Below, piece by piece: positions 6,802-12,833 of a stretch of DNA of 12,833 bases (the stretch's first letter is position 1; each line of letters starts with the position of its first letter). The position numbers were made by a program, and so were the translations under genes. Where the stretch lies: positions 1 through 12,833 of the forward strand of contig JAHIER010000003.1 in the NCBI GenBank assembly GCA_018901555.1. The letters are read 5' to 3'. The notes under the pieces are model-generated. The model made no database searches and was not told the DNA's origin. It saw nothing but the letters and a program-made list of their open reading frames with translations. Origin of the DNA: Patescibacteria group bacterium (lineage in GTDB: Bacteria; Patescibacteriota; Minisyncoccia; UBA9983).

Positions 6802-8035
6802 ATTTTTTATACCATTTTAATATCTTGTCAATTTGTAAATTTAATAAAAAATGTTCCGCTACTCTTTTGTGTCCAGCTTCTCCAAATTGTTTTGCTTTCT
6901 CTGAATTTTTTAATAAATCAATAATTTTCTCAGCCATTAATTCTATTTTATTCGGATTAACAATATATCCAGTTTTGTTTTCTATAATAATTTCCATTGT
7001 TCCACCAAAACAAGTCCCTATAACTGGTTTTTTTGCTGCCCCGGCTTCAATATTAAATAAATTAAACGGATCTAAATAAATAGATGGCGTTACACAAATA
7101 TCAGAAACAAAAAAGGCACATTTCATACTCTCCCTTTGAAGCCAACCAGTAAATCTAATATTCTCATATATACCAATCTCCCTAGTTAGTTTAATCATCT
7201 TTTCAGCATACCAGTCTTTATCTCCAGCTACCAATAAAACTATATTTTTAACTTCTTTTATTGCTAAAGAAATTGCTCTCAAAATAACTTCTCCGCCCTT
7301 GGCACCACTTAATCTTCCACCAAATAAAATTACTTTTTTATTTTGGATACCAAATTTTTTTCTAAAATTTTCAACTTCTTTTGTATTAATCTGCCAATCA
7401 CCAATATCAATCCCATTATAAATTGTCTCAATGTTTTTAATCCCATTAACTTCTAAAACATTTTTTAGTGTATTACTAACAGCAAATATCCTATCGACAT
7501 ATTTCAAATAGTGTTTAATGATAATATTACGGAATGGATTATATCTTTTTTTTGCATCTTTTATTTGATCCAAAGCACTAAGTTTAAACATACAATTTCC
7601 ATTTTTGGGCATTAATTTACCAGTATGAATCAACATCACATCATGAGCGGTTAAAAAAACAGCTTTAGCATATTTTTTGGCAACCCTTAAAGAGTCATAA
7701 GAAAGATGATAATGAATATTATGAGCATGAACAATGTCTGGCTTAATCCTTTTTATAATTTTCTCAACTTTTAAAATAGTCTTTGGGTTATATAAACTCA
7801 AATAAGGCTGCCAGCGAGGATGATAATTAGAATAAATTTTAAAAATATTGAATCCAAACATATTAATATTTCCTTCTTCTTCTTTTTTTTGAACAGTAGT
7901 AATTACAAAAATTTCATAACCTCGCTTTTTTAACCCATCAGCTAAATCACAAGCAACAATACCAGCCCCACCAAGACTTTTTGGAGGAAAATCGTCTGCT
8001 AAAAAAACTATTTTCATTTCTTTATTATTGGTCAT
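6794..8035 (-). CDS. GT4-family (GT-B fold) glycosyltransferase
   Basis: This 413-residue enzyme shows the GT-B fold. The N-terminal domain has IVFLADDFPPKSLGGAG at residues 9-25 and DIVHAHN at 100-106. NGIDI at 207-211 joins the domains, and FGGRLSGAKG at 238-247 opens the C-terminal domain. The nucleotide-sugar site is around DPFNLFNIEAGAAKKPVIGT (322-341) followed by GGTMEII. In the usual EX7E motif the first glutamate is aspartate here (D322, E330). It should transfer a sugar from a nucleotide donor to a lipid-linked acceptor at the cytoplasmic face, with retention of configuration. Sugar and acceptor are unknown. The start at 8035 overlaps the GT-C-like gene by 11 bases. The in-frame ATG at 8017..8015 (residue 7) begins MKIVFLADD, as many homologs do, and is preceded by AAAGAA, so it may be the true start. 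It overlaps the next gene by eight bases. Confidence 0.92.
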   Translation of the reverse strand: MTNNKEMKIVFLADDFPPKSLGGAGIVACDLADGLKKRGYEIFVITTVQKKEEEGNINMFGFNIFKIYSNYHPRWQPYLSLYNPKTILKVEKIIKRIKPDIVHAHNIHYHLSYDSLRVAKKYAKAVFLTAHDVMLIHTGKLMPKNGNCMFKLSALDQIKDAKKRYNPFRNIIIKHYLKYVDRIFAVSNTLKNVLEVNGIKNIETIYNGIDIGDWQINTKEVENFRKKFGIQNKKVILFGGRLSGAKGGEVILRAISLAIKEVKNIVLLVAGDKDWYAEKMIKLTREIGIYENIRFTGWLQRESMKCAFFVSDICVTPSIYLDPFNLFNIEAGAAKKPVIGTCFGGTMEIIIENKTGYIVNPNKIELMAEKIIDLLKNSEKAKQFGEAGHKRVAEHFLLNLQIDKILKWYKKYV

Positions 8036-10052
8036 AATTTACTTTATAAATTCTTACAAACCCTTCGTTTTCTTCAATCTTAAATTTAAGCTCTAAATCA
8101 TTATTTTTAAGACATTTATCTTCAAGCTCAGCTGGCCAATTATTATCAACAAACAAATATCTATAATTTAATAATTTCATATCATTCATATTACAATTAA
8201 GAACTAACTCCTTATAAATTGGTGTATAGTAATGATCATCTGGCAAAACAGAATCAATATAATTATTGCTTTGAGTATAGATAGGAGCCAATCTTTGAGC
8301 AAACATTACAAATCTAAAGTTTTCAAAAACACTAATCTGATTATCAATGTCATTTTTATCGGCAAAAGCCAAAAAATAATCTTTAATTGTAGAGTTTTTT
8401 CTTACCCAATTATATGCTTTATTTTCAGAATTCGACAGCAATCTTAGTTCTGGAAAAAATTTATTATCAATTCTATATTCGTCTTTTTTGTATAATGGCC
8501 TTGTAATTAGAAATAAAACACCCTCTAGACAAATAATTATCAAAGAAACACTAATCACAATTTTTAAAATACGGCCACTTTTAAGTCTTGACAAAAAAAT
8601 CACCAAGAATATACCAATTAATATTGCCCAAACCAAACTACTAAGTCTAAAAAAATAATTCAATGTTCCCTGCCAAATCCATTCGAAAGAGAATATAAAC
8701 GGGAGCAAAAAAGAAAAACAACTTATTATTATCAAAAAAATACTTTCTCTAAAATATTTTTTAAAAAGAAAGACAATAGCTGGAATGATTAAAAAATAAG
8801 TTAAACCAAAATTTAAAATAAATACTAAACCATAAAATGGATACAAAACTCCATTTCCACCATCAAAAGACAGTGAGTGCTTAAAAACCGAAAAACCAAG
8901 ACCGTAACCGTATGAAGATTTATGTAGGTTGATATTTTCAAACATAGCCGTAATTACTCCGCCTTGAAACAAAACAAAAACACTAGTCACAACCAAAATT
9001 AACGCAGAGTGTTTCAATAATGATTTAAAATTATTTTTATCTTTATCTTTAAAATAAACAACAAAAGGAACAACAACTATCCCAAAACAAATAACCACAA
9101 AAGCTAACGAAAAATTAAGCGCCAAAACAGACAATAAAATGATCATTAAAAAATCATGAGAATACAACCGTTTTTCAGTGTTAAGATTTTTAATATACAA
9201 ATAGATAATCACCAAAACCAAGGAATAGCCCAATGCCGAAACAGACCAACCATGAAATATATTTGCGATAAAAGAACCAGTCAACGGACTAACGCTCCAC
9301 ATGTTTCCCAAAAACTTAAAAACGTGTTCGATATTATAATCTAAAACAAATTTTCTATAAATTTCAATCAAAAAATTAAAACCATAAACAAAACGAAAAC
9401 CACCTCCAAAAAACCCAACCAATGCCACTAAAAAAGATCCTTTGTTGTTTTTAATAAATAGTTTAGCTATGTTAAATATTAACAAAAAAACTATACCACT
9501 AAATAAAAAGGTGCCAAAACAAAATGAAAAAATAATAGAAAGCCCAGTTATTCTTGAGACGGCCGCATAAAACAAAAGTGGGCCATAATGAATAATTAAA
9601 TTTTCTCCAGGCATGTTTAAATTTTTTATAGGAAAATTACCACCAACAATTGAAGCAACGGCAGGAAGGTGTGGATATGCCCAATTATCACTACCACTAA
9701 TTTGCCTTGAAACAATAAAGCCACTCAGAATCATTATAATAATAATAGTTAAAAAAATAACTATTTTCATCTTTTTACCAAGCCCACATTTTAATCTAGA
9801 CTTTTTCTTATTTAAAAAGAACAAACAAAAAGAAATTAACAACAAAAACACAAAAACAAGATAAAAATTTAATCTTATCGTAATTAGATAAGAAGAAATA
9901 TTTAAAATAAAAGTATAAAATCCATAACCAATTGTTATAGATAGTGGTAATAATAATTCAATTCGATTAATCTTTAATATAAATCTCGCTATTTGCCAAC
10001 CAAAAAAAAACAAACCAAACAAAAAAATAATAAGAAAAATTATACTAATCAT
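8025..10052 (-). CDS. Large GT-C-like integral membrane protein, unassigned family
   Basis: This 675-residue protein has two N-terminal helix blocks (about 1-80 and 97-113). An outer-face loop follows, with GSDNWAYPHLP at 120-130 and NMPGENLIIHYGPLLFY at 146-162. Many further helices run to about residue 518, and a soluble C-terminal domain of about 155 residues completes it. The acidic residue in SDNW, the proline-rich first loop and the HYGP segment recall GT-C glycosyltransferases and the DUF2298/YYY group of uncharacterised membrane proteins, but I cannot assign a known family. The tail has ENKAYNWVRKNS at 543-554 and LNYRYLFVDNNW at 628-639, features seen at the ends of GT-C-like proteins. 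Its position between an aminotransferase and a GT4 suggests it adds or polymerises a sugar on the outer face using a polyprenyl donor. It could also be a Wzy-like polymerase or ligase. The start overlaps the aminotransferase stop by eight bases. Confidence 0.55.
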   Translation of the reverse strand: MISIIFLIIFLFGLFFFGWQIARFILKINRIELLLPLSITIGYGFYTFILNISSYLITIRLNFYLVFVFLLLISFCLFFLNKKKSRLKCGLGKKMKIVIFLTIIIIMILSGFIVSRQISGSDNWAYPHLPAVASIVGGNFPIKNLNMPGENLIIHYGPLLFYAAVSRITGLSIIFSFCFGTFLFSGIVFLLIFNIAKLFIKNNKGSFLVALVGFFGGGFRFVYGFNFLIEIYRKFVLDYNIEHVFKFLGNMWSVSPLTGSFIANIFHGWSVSALGYSLVLVIIYLYIKNLNTEKRLYSHDFLMIILLSVLALNFSLAFVVICFGIVVVPFVVYFKDKDKNNFKSLLKHSALILVVTSVFVLFQGGVITAMFENINLHKSSYGYGLGFSVFKHSLSFDGGNGVLYPFYGLVFILNFGLTYFLIIPAIVFLFKKYFRESIFLIIISCFSFLLPFIFSFEWIWQGTLNYFFRLSSLVWAILIGIFLVIFLSRLKSGRILKIVISVSLIIICLEGVLFLITRPLYKKDEYRIDNKFFPELRLLSNSENKAYNWVRKNSTIKDYFLAFADKNDIDNQISVFENFRFVMFAQRLAPIYTQSNNYIDSVLPDDHYYTPIYKELVLNCNMNDMKLLNYRYLFVDNNWPAELEDKCLKNNDLELKFKIEENEGFVRIYKVNYDQ

Positions 10053-11175
10053 ATTGTAAATTAATTGATTTTACGATTTTTATTATATAATTAATTTCTT
10101 TTAATTTTAATTTTGGATAGAGAGGGATAGTAATCGTTTTTTCACCAATATCTTCTGCAATTGGGAAATCTCCATTTTTAAAATTATATTTTTCTTTATA
10201 ATATTTTAATAAATGGACTGGTCTATAATTAACTGTTACGCTAATTCCAAATTTTTTTAATTTTTCTATTATTTTGTCTCTATCTTTTTCAACTAAAATT
10301 GTATATATGTGCCTAGCAGACAATGTATTATTTAAAATTTTATGAATTTTAATATTCTTAAGACTTTTAAATGCTTCATCATATTTCTGAGAAATTTTTA
10401 TTCTTTTTTCTAATCTTGAATCTGCAAAATCCAATTGGTGCAATAATAATGCAGCCTGAATATTACTCATATTACATTTAAATCCGAGAATTTCTTTATC
10501 ATAATATTGATAAACTCTACCATATCTTTGAGAAACATCTTTTGTTAATCCATGGGAACGAGCCTTTTTAAGCCAACAATAAGCATCCTTATTGTTAGTA
10601 ATAATTGCCCCGCCCTCTCCACATGTAATATTCTTGGTCGCATAAAAACTAAAACAAGCAAAATCTCCCAGTTGCCCAGGTTTAATGTTGTCTCTTTTTC
10701 CCTCCAAACAGTGAGCTGAGTCTTCAATTATCTTAAGTCTGTATTTATTGGCTATTTTTTTTATTTTTTTCATATCACACATATGACCATATAAATGCAC
10801 TGGCATAATAGCTTTTGTATTTTTGGTTATTGCTGACTCAATTAACTCTGCATTAATATTGCCAGTAGATTTTTCTACATCAACAAATACTGGTTTTGCC
10901 CCAACATATTCTATTGCATCCACGGTAGCCGTATAAGTTAAAGGAGTAGTTATAACTTCATCACCATGGCCAATATTAAAATAAGCAAGAGATAACTGAA
11001 GTGCATTCGTACAAGACATTAATCCAGTGGCATACTCCAAATTAAGATATTTTGCTATTTTTTTTTCAAAAAAATCCACAGTTTCGCCCGTGGTTAAAAA
11101 AAAACTTTTTAAAACTTTAATCAAATTTTTAATATCAATACCATTAATATTGTGCTTGTAGAATTCTATTTTCAT
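10045..11175 (-). CDS. DegT/DnrJ/EryC1/StrS aminotransferase (ArnB-like, PLP-dependent)
   Basis: This 376-residue enzyme is a clear member of the sugar aminotransferase family (PF01041). Evidence includes SCTNALQLSL at 54-63, GDEVITTPLTYTAT at 71-84, PVHLYGHMCDM at 125-135 and EDSAH at 151-155 (D152 contacts the pyridine nitrogen of PLP). SFYATKNITCGEGGA at 176-190 follows, with K181 as the Schiff-base lysine. The KNITC.EGG string and the following ARSHGL region are closest to ArnB-type enzymes that transaminate 4-keto nucleotide sugars. The expected product is a 4-amino-4-deoxy or 4-amino-4,6-dideoxy sugar nucleotide, with glutamate as likely amino donor. The next gene upstream, a 4,6-dehydratase, would supply the 4-keto substrate, and six bases separate them. 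It ends in TAG and overlaps the GT-C-like gene by eight bases. Length is normal. No Shine-Dalgarno is visible. The exact sugar cannot be read from the sequence. Confidence 0.94.
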   Translation of the reverse strand: MKIEFYKHNINGIDIKNLIKVLKSFFLTTGETVDFFEKKIAKYLNLEYATGLMSCTNALQLSLAYFNIGHGDEVITTPLTYTATVDAIEYVGAKPVFVDVEKSTGNINAELIESAITKNTKAIMPVHLYGHMCDMKKIKKIANKYRLKIIEDSAHCLEGKRDNIKPGQLGDFACFSFYATKNITCGEGGAIITNNKDAYCWLKKARSHGLTKDVSQRYGRVYQYYDKEILGFKCNMSNIQAALLLHQLDFADSRLEKRIKISQKYDEAFKSLKNIKIHKILNNTLSARHIYTILVEKDRDKIIEKLKKFGISVTVNYRPVHLLKYYKEKYNFKNGDFPIAEDIGEKTITIPLYPKLKLKEINYIIKIVKSINLQYD

Positions 11176-11181
11176 TTTTAT

Positions 11182-12225
11182 TTAATGAATTATTTTTTTA
11201 CCATCTTTGTTAATTATAGGAACCTTTCTCATCCATAATCTTTTTTCCCACCATTCTCTATTGTTTTTATACCAATCAATAGTTTTTTCCAAACCGTCTT
11301 CAAAAGAAATTTTTGGTTGCCAATTTAAAAGCTTTTTTGCTTTTTCTATGTTTGCTGTATGACGGAAAACCTGCCCCGGTCTATTATCGGTATAAGTTAT
11401 TAATGATTTTGATTTTTTCATTTTTTTTACAATAATTTCAGCGATTGTTTTAATATCGATGCTTTTACCACTGCCAATATTTATAACCTGACCAACAACT
11501 TTATCAGCATCTTCGTGTATAATTTTGTCTATGGCCCTACACGTATCTTTAACATTAATCCAATCTCTTTGAGCACTACCATCTCCATGAATAGTCAATG
11601 GCTCATTCAAAATACAACTAGTAATAAATCTTGGAATTAATTTTTCCAAATGTTGATTTGGTCCATAGTTATTAAATGGTCTAACAATTACGGCTGGAAT
11701 ATTATAAGTCGTCCAATAAGAATAAACCAACCTATCAGCTCCAGCCTTAGCAGCAGCATAAGGACTCATTGGCAAAAGAGGATGTTCGTCTTCTATCATT
11801 GTGTCTGTATCGGCAGTACCATAAACCTCTGAAGTAGAAATATGAATAAATCTTTCAACTGTTTTCTTGTGTTTTGACACCGCATTAGCAACAGAGTGTG
11901 TTCCCAAAACATCTGTTTCAAAAAAAATCAGATTATCATAAATTGAACGAGTAACATGAGACTCTGCTGCAAAATGAACAACAATACTTGCACCAGCGAC
12001 CAATTCATCAACAAGGTCATTATTACAAACATTTCCATAAAAAAACTCAAACCTTTCTTTATTTGCCATCATTCTAGATTCAAAATTATCAATTCCTCCA
12101 GCATAAGTCAAAAAATCTAAAACAACAATTCTATAATTTGGATATTTTTTATAAATATATTTTGTAAAATTACTACCAATAAATCCAGCCCCACCAGTAA
12201 TTAAAATTGTTTTAACATAATTCAT
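11182..12225 (-). CDS. NAD-dependent sugar-nucleotide 4,6-dehydratase (extended SDR)
   Basis: This 347-residue protein has the cofactor motif ITGGAGFIGS at residues 9-18 and DFLTYAG at 37-43, where D37 favours NAD. HFAAESHV follows at 84-91, with the catalytic TSEVYG at 131-136 and YAAAK (Y156, K160). RPFNNYGP and LEKLIPRF, then HGDGSAQRDWINVKD, form the substrate lobe. It belongs with the RmlB, LegB and GDP-mannose dehydratase relatives. At the site where dTDP-glucose 4,6-dehydratases carry Asp before the catalytic Glu, this protein has Ser (S132, E133). That matches LegB- and GMD-type enzymes, so the sugar may be UDP-GlcNAc- or GDP-linked rather than dTDP-glucose. The product, a 4-keto-6-deoxy sugar nucleotide, is the natural substrate of the aminotransferase encoded six bases downstream. 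An epimerase role is the alternative. The start, directly after the WbqC-like gene, has no Shine-Dalgarno. Confidence 0.9.
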   Translation of the reverse strand: MNYVKTILITGGAGFIGSNFTKYIYKKYPNYRIVVLDFLTYAGGIDNFESRMMANKERFEFFYGNVCNNDLVDELVAGASIVVHFAAESHVTRSIYDNLIFFETDVLGTHSVANAVSKHKKTVERFIHISTSEVYGTADTDTMIEDEHPLLPMSPYAAAKAGADRLVYSYWTTYNIPAVIVRPFNNYGPNQHLEKLIPRFITSCILNEPLTIHGDGSAQRDWINVKDTCRAIDKIIHEDADKVVGQVINIGSGKSIDIKTIAEIIVKKMKKSKSLITYTDNRPGQVFRHTANIEKAKKLLNWQPKISFEDGLEKTIDWYKNNREWWEKRLWMRKVPIINKDGKKIIH

Positions 12226-12232
12226 ATATAAA

Positions 12233-12833
12233 TTATTTTATATTACTAATTAATATATTCAAACTATTAGGACCCTCATTAAAAATTAAATCAATAATCG
12301 AAAGATGAGATACAAAATCGCCGTAGAGTTGATGGTATCTTGGGTGTTTATAGTCTTGAAATTTTATTTTGATACCAACATCATTAAATTTTTTCTCATC
12401 AATATAATTTTTTCCAGTAGCTCCTTCATAAAAAATATTAGCATCAAAATATTTACAAATATTTATTAAACGATCAATACGATTACCAGAAATATTTAAT
12501 TTTGAAGAAAATTTAATTTTTCTATTAATACCAAGTATTTTATTAATTTTTTTGATCAAAACTATTTGAAGATCAATTAGTTTTTCCCATTTTTTATTGA
12601 ATATATCACTAAAAATTGGCCAATACTCGTCAAAATATGGCGACTTGCAATAATTTATTCTTATAGCATTAATATGTTTTCTCTGCCAATTTTGAGTATT
12701 GTCAATTTTAATTTCTGAAATTTTAGAATTAATACTTCCGTGAACCGGAATAGTAATCCAAGTAATTCCATTTTGCGTTTTTATTCTATTCCTATTGCGC
12801 CAGCCATTTTTGTCATATTGCACATCATCATAA
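12233..12833 (-). CDS. WbqC-like family protein, N-terminus cut by window edge
   Basis: The visible 199 residues match the WbqC family (PF08889 type). DDVQY followed by WRNRNRIKT opens the visible part, and TWITIPV follows. Later come SGNRIDRLINICKYFDANIFYEGATG, the segment GKNYIDEKKFNDVGI, KHPRYHQLYGDF and the ending SIIDLIFNEGPNSLNIL. The family is about 230 residues long and usually starts with a HQPNFLPWxGFF-type segment that is absent here. The frame stays open to the last base. A GTG at 12823..12821 could be taken as a start, but it is the valine of the conserved DDVQY and is not the real start. WbqC proteins occur in O-antigen and other glycan clusters, often near aminotransferases. 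Their biochemical role is not established. It is the first visible gene of the operon, seven bases before the dehydratase gene. Confidence 0.9.
   Translation of the reverse strand, partial: YDDVQYDKNGWRNRNRIKTQNGITWITIPVHGSINSKISEIKIDNTQNWQRKHINAIRINYCKSPYFDEYWPIFSDIFNKKWEKLIDLQIVLIKKINKILGINRKIKFSSKLNISGNRIDRLINICKYFDANIFYEGATGKNYIDEKKFNDVGIKIKFQDYKHPRYHQLYGDFVSHLSIIDLIFNEGPNSLNILISNIK

Larger units (their letters stand above)
5317..12833 (-). other. Six-gene minus-strand operon (5' end beyond the window)
   Basis: Six genes on the minus strand run in the order WbqC-like, 4,6-dehydratase, aminotransferase, GT-C-like protein, GT4 and radical SAM. The first two gaps are 7 and 6 bases. The next three junctions overlap by 8, 11 and 8 bases. 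No promoter- or terminator-like gap lies between any of them. This spacing indicates a single transcript with translational coupling at the overlaps. The promoter must lie to the right of the window. The grouping is inferred from spacing alone. Confidence 0.7.

Noticed and set aside
12226..12243. ATATAAA / TTTATAT inverted repeat at the WbqC-dehydratase junction
   Set aside because: It is made only of A-T pairs in an AT-rich gap and would be unstable. Chance is the simplest explanation.
12821..12823. GTG as the start codon of the WbqC-like gene
   Set aside because: The frame stays open upstream to the window edge and encodes Y-D-D before the valine, matching the conserved DDVQY motif. The real start lies outside the window.
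1..12833. tRNA or rRNA genes, insertion sequences, attachment sites, CRISPR arrays, riboswitches
   Set aside because: Protein-coding genes fill nearly the whole window. I saw no cloverleaf, no transposase or integrase motifs, no regularly spaced repeats, and no gap long enough for a riboswitch.

Overview
This is an AT-rich, very gene-dense window holding eleven protein genes and almost no intergenic DNA (the longest gap is about 60 bases). I see no RNA genes, transposases, integrases or CRISPR arrays. All recognisable genes belong to surface-glycan assembly or to the sugar and lipid modification that goes with it, so this is the interior of a polysaccharide or protein-glycosylation locus. Both ends are cut by the window: a cobalamin-binding radical SAM gene on the left and a WbqC-family gene on the right. 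Low GC, compact genes and nearly universal lack of a Shine-Dalgarno sequence fit a small-genome uncultivated bacterium, for example a Patescibacteria/CPR lineage. A Bacteroidota-like bacterium or an archaeon cannot be excluded. The window has no ribosomal or housekeeping marker to settle the question. TAA, TAG and TGA all appear as gene ends, so the ordinary bacterial code fits.

Layout from left to right. Positions 1-590 (-) are the N-terminal half of a B12-binding radical SAM protein. It diverges from a flippase-like LPG-synthase-TM/UPF0104 membrane protein at 652-1587 (+). That gene converges, with one base between the stops, on a GT-C-like membrane protein at 1589-3307 (-). A second divergent gap leads to a plus-strand pair at 3361-5352: a Wzx-type flippase and a SAM-dependent methyltransferase. 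The pair looks more AT-rich than its surroundings. The methyltransferase overlaps tail to tail by 36 bases with the last gene of a long minus-strand operon.

That operon runs from beyond the right edge down to 5317: WbqC-like protein, NAD-dependent sugar-nucleotide 4,6-dehydratase, DegT/ArnB-type aminotransferase, a 675-residue GT-C-like membrane protein, a GT4 glycosyltransferase, and a complete cobalamin-binding radical SAM protein. Neighbours are separated by 6-7 bases or overlap by 8-11 bases, which suggests one transcript with coupled translation.

Inferred pathway: the dehydratase makes a 4-keto-6-deoxy nucleotide sugar and the aminotransferase turns it into a 4-amino sugar. The GT4 enzyme builds a lipid-linked glycan on the inner face of the membrane, Wzx flips it, and one or both GT-C-like proteins add sugars from lipid-phosphate donors on the outer face. 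The methyltransferase and the radical SAM proteins are candidates for tailoring the glycan or lipid. The roles of WbqC and the radical SAM proteins are unproven, and they are the most interesting part of the window.
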